10,510 nt of DNA from positions 1-10,510 of the forward strand of contig CAYJIA010000062.1 in the NCBI GenBank assembly GCA_964370115.1, written 5' to 3'. The notes under the pieces are model-generated. The model was not told the origin of the DNA, ran no database searches, and saw only the letters and a list, made by a program, of their open reading frames with translations. This document shows positions 1 to 5,612 of the stretch, piece by piece; the stretch's first letter is position 1; the number at the start of each line of letters is the position of its first letter. Made by a program: the position numbers and the translations under genes. Origin of the DNA: SIG603 sp964370115. Its GTDB lineage: Bacteria > Bacillota > Clostridia > Oscillospirales > Acutalibacteraceae.

Positions 1-191
1 TCAAAGAGAAATCCGCAAGGCTTGCCTATCTTGATGCAAAACTTAATTTGAGTGGTGGACGTACCGAGCCAACACAGGAAAACCGTATTTCAAAGCAAGA
101 GAGACCCTCGGTACTTGATAGCTTAAAACAGCCACCACAGAGAGGAAGTGAGACCCCAAAAAAACCAAAACCCGATAGAGAGGAGCGATGA
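1..191 (+). CDS. C-terminal end of an upstream gene, possibly a large helicase/DNA methylase of the element
   Basis: The frame whose codons begin at position 3 is open from the window edge to a TGA at 189-191, giving about 62 residues. It begins with a short amphipathic stretch (SARLAYLDAKLNL) and continues as a hydrophilic tail rich in Lys, Pro, Glu and Arg. From memory, the segment resembles the extreme C-terminus of the very large SNF2-helicase/N6-methylase proteins of clostridial conjugative elements, but a YodL/DUF4316-type tail is also possible. Only the tail is present, so no catalytic motif can be checked. The mobC ribosome binding site lies inside its last codons and the preferred mobC start is one base past its stop, so the two genes are probably co-transcribed and translationally coupled. 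Confidence 0.5.
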   Translation, partial: KEKSARLAYLDAKLNLSGGRTEPTQENRISKQERPSVLDSLKQPPQRGSETPKKPKPDREER

Positions 192-192
192 C

Positions 193-528
193 GTGGCAGA
201 GCGACAAAGGTATCATCATATCCAATTTCGTGTTACAGACGATGAAAAGGCGATGATTAAGGAAAAAATGGCAGAGGTAGGCACTCGTAACATGGGTGCT
301 TACCTCCGCAAAATGGCGATTGACGGATTTATCATACATCTTGACACCGTCGATGTGCGTGAGCTTGTGCGTATACTTCGTGTGACGAGCAACAGCCTAA
401 ATCAACTCACAAAGCGTGTGCATGAGACAGGCAATGTTTACAGCGAGGACATCGAGGACTTGCGACAGAGCTATGAGAAGATGTGGGGTGTTGCGGAGGA
501 AATTATGCTAAAACTTGCGACAATTTAA
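193..528 (+). CDS. mobC: MobC-family relaxosome accessory protein
   Basis: A 111-residue basic protein of the MobC family (bacterial mobilisation protein, ribbon-helix-helix type). MobC proteins bind near oriT and help the relaxase open the strands at the nick. Visible family features are an N-terminal beta-strand (IQFRVTDDE), a helix pair with the segment AEVGTRNMGAYLRKMAIDG, and a C-terminal helix containing SNSLNQLTKRVHETGNVYSEDIEDL, which matches the family signature. I chose the GTG at 193 because AGGAG at 181-185 sits 7 bases upstream; an in-frame GTG at 148 would add 15 residues, but its purine stretch is too close. The relaxase partner is about 3.6 kb downstream rather than adjacent, which is unusual if the two normally form one unit. 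The TAA stop lies inside a large hairpin. Confidence 0.85.
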   Translation: MAERQRYHHIQFRVTDDEKAMIKEKMAEVGTRNMGAYLRKMAIDGFIIHLDTVDVRELVRILRVTSNSLNQLTKRVHETGNVYSEDIEDLRQSYEKMWGVAEEIMLKLATI

Positions 529-558
529 CTTCTCGTCAAATTGGCGAGAAGTTAAATT
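522..558. repeat. Perfect 14-bp inverted repeat across the mobC stop codon
   Basis: The arms at 522-535 and 545-558 (AATTTAACTTCTCG and its complement) are perfect, with a 9-base loop that can pair further. The mobC stop codon is inside the left arm. No U-run follows on either strand, so it is not a standard intrinsic terminator. It may stabilise the 3' end of the mobC transcript, or be a protein-binding site near the mobilisation genes. A second, smaller inverted pair (AGACAA 562-567, TTGTCT 584-589) follows immediately. Confidence 0.6.
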
Positions 559-569
559 ATAAGACAAAA

Positions 570-598
570 TGGACTTTTCTTCCTTGTCTGATTATAAT
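570..598 (+). promoter_or_regulatory. Possible sigma-A promoter for the CD1845-like gene
   Basis: TGGACT at 570-575 and TATAAT at 593-598 are 17 bases apart. The -10 is perfect and the -35 matches TTGACA at four of six positions. The predicted start of transcription is about 34 bases before the start codon at 639. The site follows the hairpin at the end of mobC, consistent with a separate transcription unit. Confidence 0.4.
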
Positions 599-638
599 TA
601 AGATAGTAAAAAGATTTGATTTATAGGAGGAAATGACC

Positions 639-923
639 ATGAAAGTGTTATTGAAAATATTGTTGTTCCCAATAACTTTGACACTCACAATCGCACTTGC
701 AATATCCAAAGCCTTACTTTATGTAGGCGGTGGTATTTTGGGAGTTGTAGCAATCCTGTTTTTAATTATCGGTATCGGCGGTTGTATCACAGGTGATGCA
801 CAGCCAGTAGGTATTCCAGCACTCATTTTCGCATGGGCTTTATCACCGTTTGGACTACCACTTATTGCTGTTTTTATCATTGCCAATGTGGAATTATTCC
901 GAGACTGGTTAAAGGCGATATAA
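639..923 (+). CDS. CD1845-family small membrane protein
   Basis: A 94-residue hydrophobic protein with an N-terminal membrane-embedded helix (about residues 4-25), a second around 27-48, and a third pair around 55-85 that contains ALSPFGLPLIA, a motif I associate with CD1845-family proteins of Tn916/CTn-type clostridial elements. No enzymatic function is known to me. The ATG at 639 is preferred over the ATG at 633 because the perfect AGGAGG (625-630) is 8 bases away from it but only 2 from the other. Its own possible promoter precedes it and a strong terminator follows, so it looks monocistronic. It may belong to the conjugative backbone; that placement is inference. Confidence 0.7.
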   Translation: MKVLLKILLFPITLTLTIALAISKALLYVGGGILGVVAILFLIIGIGGCITGDAQPVGIPALIFAWALSPFGLPLIAVFIIANVELFRDWLKAI

Positions 924-936
924 CTGAATAGACGCC

Positions 937-977
937 AAAAGAGAGTGGTTTACCGATAAGGTAAGCCACTCTCTTTT
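937..977. terminator. Bidirectional intrinsic terminator between convergent genes
   Basis: An 18-bp stem (arms 937-954 and 960-977, one G-U pair) with a 5-base loop. The stem has an A4 run on the left and a T4 run on the right, with further T-rich sequence after it. It ends the rightward CD1845-like gene and the leftward XRE gene, whose stop codon begins at its right edge. Confidence 0.85.
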
Positions 978-1284
978 ATTTTGTTAAGTCCTTAATGATG
1001 CTCAGTACGTTTGAAAATTGCTTTTCGTCAAGTTTTTCAAGATATTTCACAGCTTCATTGACTGCGGTAGGATTTGAAATGTTTTCCTCAAAAAACTCTT
1101 TCGGCGTGACTTTCAAAAACTCACAAATGTAAAAGAAGCTCTGCATTGTGGGAAATGACTTGCCATTTTCAATTTTGTTAATATAGCTTTCGCTTTGACC
1201 AATGGATAAACTCATATCTCGTGCAGAAACACCCATGTTCATTCTTAAAGAAGCCAATCGCTTTGCAAAAAAATCCTCATACAT
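976..1284 (-). CDS. XRE-family helix-turn-helix repressor (module A)
   Basis: A 102-residue Cro/CI-type DNA-binding protein. Residues about 8-62 form the five-helix HTH domain, with the recognition segment IGQSESYINKIENGKSFPT and the usual ending LKVTPKEFF. The remaining 35 residues are charged and helical and probably serve in dimerisation. A GGGGGTG ribosome binding site is 7 bases before the ATG on the minus strand. It is transcribed divergently from the 1449-2872 operon, and the two back-to-back promoters have only 6 bases between their -35 boxes, so it is likely to repress itself and that operon. This role is inferred from layout, not from a proven operator. Confidence 0.8.
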   Translation of the reverse strand: MYEDFFAKRLASLRMNMGVSARDMSLSIGQSESYINKIENGKSFPTMQSFFYICEFLKVTPKEFFEENISNPTAVNEAVKYLEKLDEKQFSNVLSIIKDLTK

Positions 1285-1316
1285 ATTTTATCACCCCCAT
1301 TGTATATAATTATAAT

Positions 1317-1339
1317 CCCCGACTTATCTTAGTTCGGGG
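1317..1339. repeat. Inverted repeat over the XRE promoter -10 (operator or leader hairpin)
   Basis: CCCCGA at 1317-1322 pairs with TCGGGG at 1334-1339, and the stem can extend inward through a G-U pair to a 3-base loop. It covers the leftward -10 box and is the only GC-rich patch in a very AT-rich intergenic region. It could be an operator for the XRE protein. A rare terminator role is less likely because no T-run follows on either strand. Confidence 0.4.
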
Positions 1340-1353
1340 AATTAAATTATCAA
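1326..1353 (-). promoter_or_regulatory. Promoter of the module A XRE gene
   Basis: Reading leftward, TTGATA (complement of 1348-1353) and TAAGAT (complement of 1326-1331) are 16 bases apart. Transcription would begin near 1319, about 35 bases before the start codon. The -10 box lies inside an inverted repeat, as expected for a regulated promoter. Confidence 0.45.
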
Positions 1354-1359
1354 TTTTCG

Positions 1360-1388
1360 TTGACATAGGGATAATAATTCCATATAAT
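1360..1388 (+). promoter_or_regulatory. Consensus sigma-A promoter of the module A operon
   Basis: TTGACA at 1360-1365 and TATAAT at 1383-1388 are separated by exactly 17 bases, a perfect consensus. Transcription should begin near 1395, about 54 bases before the first gene. A promoter this strong beside a divergent repressor gene suggests tight repression. A 9-bp inverted repeat (ATAATAATT at 1371-1379, complement at 1386-1394) straddles the -10. Confidence 0.8.
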
Positions 1389-1402
1389 TATTATTATAGA
1401 TA

Positions 1403-1423
1403 ATTCAAGTCTTGAATATTCAA
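1403..1423. promoter_or_regulatory. Overlapping palindromes just downstream of the module A start of transcription
   Basis: ATTCAAG (1403-1409) and CTTGAAT (1411-1417) form a perfect palindrome around one central base, overlapping a second perfect 12-bp palindrome, TTGAATATTCAA (1412-1423). This makes three TTCAA half-sites in alternating orientation directly after the predicted start of transcription, a good position for a repressor. The link to the XRE protein is inferred. Confidence 0.45.
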
Positions 1424-1448
1424 AAAAAAGTAAAGAGGTAATGTTCTT

Positions 1449-1862
1449 ATGAAAATATTCCTTGCCATTGACAAGAGAAACGGTATGATGTTTAACCGCC
1501 GTCGGCAAAGTCAAGATGTCAAACTTCGTGAACACATTTTGTCGGTAGTAGCGGACAGCAAGCTGATGATGAACGCTTACTCGTTTAAGCAGTTCAAAGA
1601 CATGGACGTGAGCAACATCATTGTCAGTGAGAATTTTTTAGAGGGTACGGAAGATGTGTATTATTTTGTTGAAAACCTCCCCATAGCTCCGCACCTAACC
1701 AAAATCGACATCATATACTTGTGTAAATGGAATAGAGATTATCCAAGTGACATGAAGTTTGATGTTGACTTGACACAGGGTTTCAAACTCATTTCCACAG
1801 TAGAAATCATGGGCAATTCCCATAAAAAAATAACGATTGAGGAGTGGGAAAAAGAGAAATGA
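1449..1862 (+). CDS. Small conserved hypothetical protein, first gene of the module A operon
   Basis: A 137-residue soluble protein with no signal peptide or membrane segment. It starts with a strand followed by MMFNRRRQSQDVKLREHIL, has an acidic middle, and contains YLCKWNRDYPSDMKFD. From memory it resembles small clostridial proteins often labelled ribonuclease Z. I see no HxHxDH metallo-beta-lactamase motif, so that label should not be taken as a function. An AGAGG ribosome binding site lies 10 bases before the ATG. Its TGA overlaps the ATG of the nuclease gene by four bases (ATGA), which suggests translational coupling and a linked role, perhaps as a regulator or partner of the nuclease. 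Function unknown. Confidence 0.7.
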   Translation: MKIFLAIDKRNGMMFNRRRQSQDVKLREHILSVVADSKLMMNAYSFKQFKDMDVSNIIVSENFLEGTEDVYYFVENLPIAPHLTKIDIIYLCKWNRDYPSDMKFDVDLTQGFKLISTVEIMGNSHKKITIEEWEKEK

Positions 1863-2872
1863 AAACATTTAATAAGAGCATGATTTTAAGCCTGTGTTTG
1901 GCGTTATTGTTGGCGTTTACAGCTTGCAGTAATGATGTACCCGATGTAGCGGATATGAGTGTCAGCCAAGACACAGAAGCTACTACACTTGATGAAAAGT
2001 ACACTCCGACGGAAGCACCGACTGAAACCCCTACCGAGAGTGAGACGGAAGCCGTAGAAGTCAAAATCTTTTCACTTTCTGATATTCCTGCTTTTGACGG
2101 CTCATATTATGTAGCTGTCAACGACAATATGCCGTTCTTCAGCGATAGCGAAATGACAGACGTATCGTTTGAAAGATATTCACCGCTTGACAGCTTAGGA
2201 CGTTGTGGCGTTGCGACCGCAAGTGTCGGACTTGACATCATGCCGACAGAGGACAGAGAGAGCATTTCTTCCGTCTATCCGACAGGGTGGGTGCAAGCGG
2301 AATATAGTATTGTAAGCGGTGGTTACTTATATAACAGATGTCACATTTTGGGCTTTCAGCTCACAGGCGAAAATGCCAACGAACGCAACCTTATAACCGG
2401 AACTCGCTCTATGAATGTGGACGGAATGTTGCTGTTTGAAAACATGGTCGCAGACTATGTGCAGGAGACAGGCAATCATGTTTACATGAGAGTAACGCCT
2501 ATCTTTGAGGGCAACAATTTACTTGCAACAGGCGTACTTATGGAAGCAAAATCCGTGGAGGACGACGGCGAGGGCGTATTATACAATGTGTTCTGCTATA
2601 ACGTGCAGGACGGTGTGACAATCGACTACGCAACCGGGGAGAGCAGTTCCCCTTATGGAGCAACAGAAGAAGCCGAAACAACGCCACCGACAACGCAAAC
2701 TCCGACACCCGAAACGGAAACGCATAGCATAGCGGACATTGACACAAACGGCAACGGAACAGTGACCATAGCTGAAGCAAAAGCGGCAGGATTTTTAATG
2801 CCGATTACATCAGACCATTGGCTTTACAAGTACATGAAAGATGCCGATGGTGACGGTATGGTTGGAGAGTAG
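1859..2872 (+). CDS. Secreted lipoprotein DNA/RNA non-specific endonuclease with a Ca-binding-like tail
   Basis: A 337-residue exported protein. Residues 1-23 are a lipoprotein signal ending in LLAFTAC, so Cys23 would be lipid-anchored outside the membrane. A Thr/Pro/Glu linker (about 45-67) leads to a nuclease domain (about 68-258) of the EndA-like Endonuclea_NS_2 family. The DRGH-type motif is NRCH (159-162, His162 probable general base) and the metal-binding Asn is in NERNLITGTR (Asn177). A second Thr/Pro/Glu linker (265-290) leads to a tail with DIDTNGNGTVT (293-303) and DADGDGMVGE (328-337), like EF-hand or Excalibur loops. The ATG at 1859 is chosen because the signal peptide starts there. 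It could degrade extracellular DNA or RNA or act in DNA entry; the substrate is not deducible. Confidence 0.85.
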   Translation: MKTFNKSMILSLCLALLLAFTACSNDVPDVADMSVSQDTEATTLDEKYTPTEAPTETPTESETEAVEVKIFSLSDIPAFDGSYYVAVNDNMPFFSDSEMTDVSFERYSPLDSLGRCGVATASVGLDIMPTEDRESISSVYPTGWVQAEYSIVSGGYLYNRCHILGFQLTGENANERNLITGTRSMNVDGMLLFENMVADYVQETGNHVYMRVTPIFEGNNLLATGVLMEAKSVEDDGEGVLYNVFCYNVQDGVTIDYATGESSSPYGATEEAETTPPTTQTPTPETETHSIADIDTNGNGTVTIAEAKAAGFLMPITSDHWLYKYMKDADGDGMVGE

Positions 2873-2892
2873 TTTTACTCCATGCAAAACAT

Positions 2893-2935
2893 AGCGAGGG
2901 GCGACAGCACTAATCGCTATCGCCCCTTGCTTTTT
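2893..2935 (+). terminator. Intrinsic terminator of the module A operon
   Basis: A 12-bp stem (2893-2904 with 2920-2931, one G-U pair, core GGGGCGA/TCGCCCC) with a 15-base loop that can form a small inner stem, followed by a T-run to 2935. It ends the nuclease transcript 21 bases after the stop codon. It also lies at the end of the leftward module B XRE gene, but only a short T-run is present on that strand. Confidence 0.85.
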
Positions 2936-2972
2936 ACATTTGTCAACTCTTACTTGTCTAAGTCTCATATCT

Positions 2973-3281
2973 TCAGTTGAAAGTTTGTAATAGGTTGAGC
3001 ACTGCGGTTTTTTGCTCTTTGGTCAACATTGCCCACTTGTCTAAAAGTGCTTTTTGTTCACAGTCCAAAGGAAAAATCTCATCGTCTGCGGCTAAAAATT
3101 GCGACATGGACATATCAAATGCTACACATATTTTTTCAAGCGAAACAAGTGAGGGAAGCATATTCTTTTTGTACCAAGACGAAATAGTGGATTGCGGTAA
3201 ATCCGCACGTTCCGCAAGTGCGTATTCGCTCCAACCTCTTTGTTCACGCATTTTCGTTATCTGCTCTAAAATATTTATCAT
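2973..3281 (-). CDS. XRE-family helix-turn-helix repressor (module B)
   Basis: A 102-residue Cro/CI-type regulator. The HTH domain covers about residues 5-63, with the recognition segment ADLPQSTISSWYKKNMLPS and the ending FDMSMSQFL, followed by an acidic linker (DDEIFPLD) and a helical C-terminus (about 76-101). An AGAGGTG ribosome binding site precedes the ATG on the minus strand. The gene is divergent from the SLOG gene and shares with it an intergenic region holding two matching 21-bp operators, one over each -10 box. That makes repression of both itself and the SLOG operon likely. It has the same length and orientation as the module A XRE protein but clearly different sequence. Confidence 0.85.
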   Translation of the reverse strand: MINILEQITKMREQRGWSEYALAERADLPQSTISSWYKKNMLPSLVSLEKICVAFDMSMSQFLAADDEIFPLDCEQKALLDKWAMLTKEQKTAVLNLLQTFN

Positions 3282-3307
3282 AGTTCACCTCTTGTCGTAA
3301 TTAAATA

Positions 3308-3328
3308 TATCGTAATTTTACTACGATA
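3308..3328. promoter_or_regulatory. Operator 1 of module B
   Basis: A perfect inverted repeat: TATCGTA (3308-3314), 7 bases, TACGATA (3322-3328). The same half-site and spacing recur at 3351-3371, and a lone related half-site (TGTCGTA) lies at 3293-3299 in the XRE leader. It covers the leftward -10 box. The likely ligand is the adjacent XRE protein. Confidence 0.6.
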
Positions 3329-3343
3329 AATATTGCTTTTTAA
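3315..3343 (-). promoter_or_regulatory. Promoter of the module B XRE gene
   Basis: Reading leftward, a TAAAAT -10 (complement of 3315-3320) lies 17 bases from a weak -35, TTAAAA (complement of 3338-3343). The -10 occupies the centre of the operator at 3308-3328, which would permit autorepression. Confidence 0.4.
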
Positions 3344-3361
3344 TAATTATTATCGTATAAT
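3333..3361 (+). promoter_or_regulatory. Sigma-A promoter of the SLOG operon
   Basis: TTGCTT at 3333-3338 and a perfect TATAAT at 3356-3361 are 17 bases apart. Transcription would begin near 3368. The 12-base AT motif AATAATTATTAT occurs in the spacer (3342-3353) and again at 3371-3382. The -10 box overlaps operator 2. Confidence 0.7.
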
Positions 3362-3371
3362 ATATGCGACA
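3351..3371. promoter_or_regulatory. Operator 2 of module B
   Basis: TATCGTA (3351-3357), 7 bases, TGCGACA (3365-3371). The left half is identical to operator 1, the spacing is identical, and the right half differs at two positions. The centres of the two operators are 43 bases apart, close to four helical turns, so they are on the same DNA face. It overlaps the rightward -10. Confidence 0.55.
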
Positions 3372-3402
3372 ATAATTATTATAGTGTAAAGTGGGCGAAA
3401 CT

Positions 3403-3873
3403 ATGCGTAACAGAACTTGCAGTTTTAGCGGTCACAGAGAAATAAGCAAGGGCGATTACAAGCGAATGAAAGAGCGGTTATATGCGGAAATAGAAACGCT
3501 GATAAACGAGGGCTACTTGTTCTTCGGTGTCGGTGGTGCTTTGGGTTTTGACACAGAAGTGGCACTTGCCATTTTGGACTTAAAGTCGAAATATCCGAAC
3601 ATAAAGCTGATACTTGTTTTACCGTTTTTAGAGCAAGCTGACGGGTGGTCGCTACAGGACATTGCCCTATATGAAAATATTAAAAGCAAGGCAGACAAGG
3701 TGAAGTATACTGCCGAACAATATCACAGCGGTTGTTACTACAAAAGAAATCGCCACCTTATAAATAACAGTAGCGTTTGTATTGCCTATATGAGAAAAAA
3801 CACAGGCGGTACAGCCTATACAGTAAAGTACGCACAAGAGCAAAATGTGCGTGTAATAAATATTGCTAAGTGA
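3403..3873 (+). CDS. SLOG-superfamily protein (DUF1273/YpsA-like)
   Basis: A 156-residue soluble Rossmann-like protein. Visible motifs are CSFSGHR (6-12) after the first strand, the glycine-rich loop FFGVGGALGFDTEVA (40-54), and the C-terminal segment YKRNRHLINNSSVCIAYM (113-130) with NTGGTAY (133-139). Together these are characteristic of the SLOG nucleotide- or sugar-phosphate-binding superfamily, which in other systems senses or makes nucleotide-derived signals. The ATG at 3403 is preferred over a GTG at 3391 because the conserved strand begins there and a weak GTGGG-type site precedes it. It is the first gene of an operon with the Spo0A-C-like gene. The ligand and the biological role cannot be deduced. 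Confidence 0.8.
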   Translation: MRNRTCSFSGHREISKGDYKRMKERLYAEIETLINEGYLFFGVGGALGFDTEVALAILDLKSKYPNIKLILVLPFLEQADGWSLQDIALYENIKSKADKVKYTAEQYHSGCYYKRNRHLINNSSVCIAYMRKNTGGTAYTVKYAQEQNVRVINIAK

Positions 3874-3889
3874 GCAGAAAGGAGAAGTA

Positions 3890-4111
3890 ATGAGTAATCG
3901 GAAAATATACCGAAAAATAGCGAAAGAGCATGGCGTTTCAGCGAAAGAAGTCAAAGAGGACATGCAAGCCGCAATCAATCACGCATATCAAAATACGCCA
4001 AATGACGGTATAACGGGAGCGTATCAAAACAGAGTGCCACGCAAAGGGGAAATCCCCACGGTAGATGAGTTTATACGTTATGCGGCAAATGAAGTGAAAA
4101 AACGTAAATAG
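3890..4111 (+). CDS. Small protein resembling the Spo0A C-terminal DNA-binding domain
   Basis: A 73-residue basic protein. The segment YRKIAKEHGVSAKEVKEDMQAA followed by a helix and, near the end, PTVDEFIRYAANEVKKR aligns by eye with the Spo0A effector domain (IAKKFNTTASRVERAIRHAI and NSEFIAMVADKLR). It has no receiver domain, so it would be an unphosphorylated DNA-binding module or a relic. Similar short proteins are common in clostridial mobile elements. The ATG at 3890 has AAAGGAG 5 bases upstream. It is 16 bases after the SLOG stop and would share its promoter. A terminator follows at once. Confidence 0.75.
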   Translation: MSNRKIYRKIAKEHGVSAKEVKEDMQAAINHAYQNTPNDGITGAYQNRVPRKGEIPTVDEFIRYAANEVKKRK

Positions 4112-4118
4112 GTGGTAG

Positions 4119-4158
4119 AAAACAGGCTTAGGACGAAACTGCCCCAAGCCTGTTTTTT
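4119..4158 (+). terminator. Intrinsic terminator directly before the relaxase gene
   Basis: A 14-bp stem (4119-4132 with 4143-4156, one A-C mismatch) with a 10-base loop and six T. It starts 7 bases after the Spo0A-C-like stop and ends 7 bases before the relaxase ribosome binding site. There is no room for a promoter between it and the relaxase, so it could also act as an attenuator. Confidence 0.85.
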
Positions 4159-4177
4159 ATAGATTGGAGGTGTTATT

Positions 4178-5590
4178 TTGGCAACAACAAGGCTTATTTC
4201 CATGCACCAAAACAAAGGCAAAACAATAGCCGATTGCCTTGCCGACCGCACCGATTATGCCGTCAATCCCGACAAAACAAACAACGGTGAATTGGTGTCA
4301 ACTTATGAGTGCGACCCCATGACAGTGCAAGCGGAATTTATGCTTTCTAAGCGTAAATATGACGACATCACAGGGCGTACACAGAAAAGCAATGTTATCG
4401 CTTATCAGATACGACAATCGTTTAAGCCGGGCGAAATAACGCCGGAGCTTGCAAACAAAATTGGCTATGAACTCGGTTTGAGTTTCACCAAAGGAAAACA
4501 CGCTTTTATCGTCGCTACCCACGTTGACAAATCCCATGTACACAATCATATTATCTTCAATTCCACGGCTTTGAATTGTGAGAAAAAGTTTCGAGATTTT
4601 CTCGGAAGTGGTAGAGCGATTGCAAAAATATCCGACCGCATTTGTCTTGAAAATGGACTGTCCATTATCGAAAAACCCAAGCGTTCCAAAGGGCATTATG
4701 GCAAGTGGCTCGGAGACAAAAAGTCCCTCTCTCACTCCGATAAGCTACGCCAAGCTATTGATGAAGCACTCGCCAAAAAGCCGAAAACATTTAAGGATTT
4801 TTTACAGCTTATGCAGTCGGCAGGCTATGAGATTAAGAGCGGAAAACATCACGCCTTTAAGAGTGCGGAGCAAAAGAAATTTATCCGTCTACTCTCGCTC
4901 GGTGAGGGCTATTCTGAAGATGAAATCATGGCGATTATCAGCGGTAAAGCACTTCTCAACAGGGCAAAGAAATCACCGACCAAACAGCCCAAACGTCAAG
5001 AAAAAGCAGTCAATCTTCTTGTAGATATACAAGCGAAATTGGACGAGGGCAAGGGCAAAGGCTATGAGCGATGGGCTAAGATTTTCAACCTAAAACAAAT
5101 GGCAAAGACCATAAACTTTTTGCGTGAACATAACCTCATTCAGTATGAGGAATTGGAGCAAAAAGCGGCAGAAGTCACCGCCAATTTCAACAGTCTAAAC
5201 GATAAAATCAAGACCGCTGAAAAGCATTTAGCTGAGATTGCCGTACTCAAAAAGCACATCTACAATTACGCCAAAACTCGTGACATTTACACCGCCTATC
5301 GCAAGTCGGGGTACTCCAAAAAGTTTTTCGAGGAACACCGTGCCGAGATAACTTTGCACAAGGCGGCAAAGACGGCTTTTGACGAACTCGGCGTTAAGAA
5401 ATTGCCCACCGTTAAATCGCTTGATGCCGAATATGCACAGCTACTTTCACAGAAGAAAAAAGACTATGTGCAGTACCAAACTGCCCGAAAAGAAATGCAA
5501 GACATTCAAACTGCAAAGGCTAATATCGACCGACTTTTGGGAGTGGAACACGACCAAAAAACCAACGAAAAAACACAAGAACAACGGTGA
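4178..5590 (+). CDS. MOBP-type relaxase (relaxase/mobilization nuclease, Pfam PF03432 type)
   Basis: A 470-residue DNA strand transferase that nicks oriT and stays bound to the 5' end through a tyrosine. The N-terminus carries the family signature with the probable catalytic Tyr27 in TDYAVNP. Motif III is ATHVDKSHVHNHIIFNST, giving the metal-binding histidines His115, His120, His122 and His124. FRDFLGSGRA and KWLGD are further conserved landmarks. Residues about 280-460 are highly charged and helical, probably coiled coil, for oriT or MobC contact. The start is TTG at 4178, with GGAGG 7 bases before it. The stop codon lies in the loop of the following terminator. No frameshift is seen, so the enzyme appears intact. 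It is separated from mobC by the accessory block. Confidence 0.92.
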   Translation: MATTRLISMHQNKGKTIADCLADRTDYAVNPDKTNNGELVSTYECDPMTVQAEFMLSKRKYDDITGRTQKSNVIAYQIRQSFKPGEITPELANKIGYELGLSFTKGKHAFIVATHVDKSHVHNHIIFNSTALNCEKKFRDFLGSGRAIAKISDRICLENGLSIIEKPKRSKGHYGKWLGDKKSLSHSDKLRQAIDEALAKKPKTFKDFLQLMQSAGYEIKSGKHHAFKSAEQKKFIRLLSLGEGYSEDEIMAIISGKALLNRAKKSPTKQPKRQEKAVNLLVDIQAKLDEGKGKGYERWAKIFNLKQMAKTINFLREHNLIQYEELEQKAAEVTANFNSLNDKIKTAEKHLAEIAVLKKHIYNYAKTRDIYTAYRKSGYSKKFFEEHRAEITLHKAAKTAFDELGVKKLPTVKSLDAEYAQLLSQKKKDYVQYQTARKEMQDIQTAKANIDRLLGVEHDQKTNEKTQEQR

Positions 5591-5606
5591 TTGTTCCTGT
5601 GTTTTT
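5571..5606. terminator. Bidirectional terminator at the end of the relaxase gene
   Basis: An imperfect 12-bp stem (5573-5584 with 5591-5602, one mismatch) whose 6-base loop holds the relaxase stop codon. It is followed by T5 on the right and preceded by A6 (5568-5573) on the left, so it can stop transcription in both directions. It would also end any leftward transcript from the repeat-flanking promoter before it became antisense to the relaxase. Confidence 0.75.
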
Positions 5607-5612
5607 ATAGCA

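Noticed and set aside
1449..1862. Ribonuclease Z
   Set aside because: The label is the one I remember for similar proteins, but the protein is far too short and has no metallo-beta-lactamase metal-binding motif.
4578..5024. Plus-strand reading frame of 148 residues inside the relaxase gene
   Set aside because: It lies in another frame of the intact relaxase gene, has a biased Lys/Arg/Ser composition typical of a shadow, and no family features.
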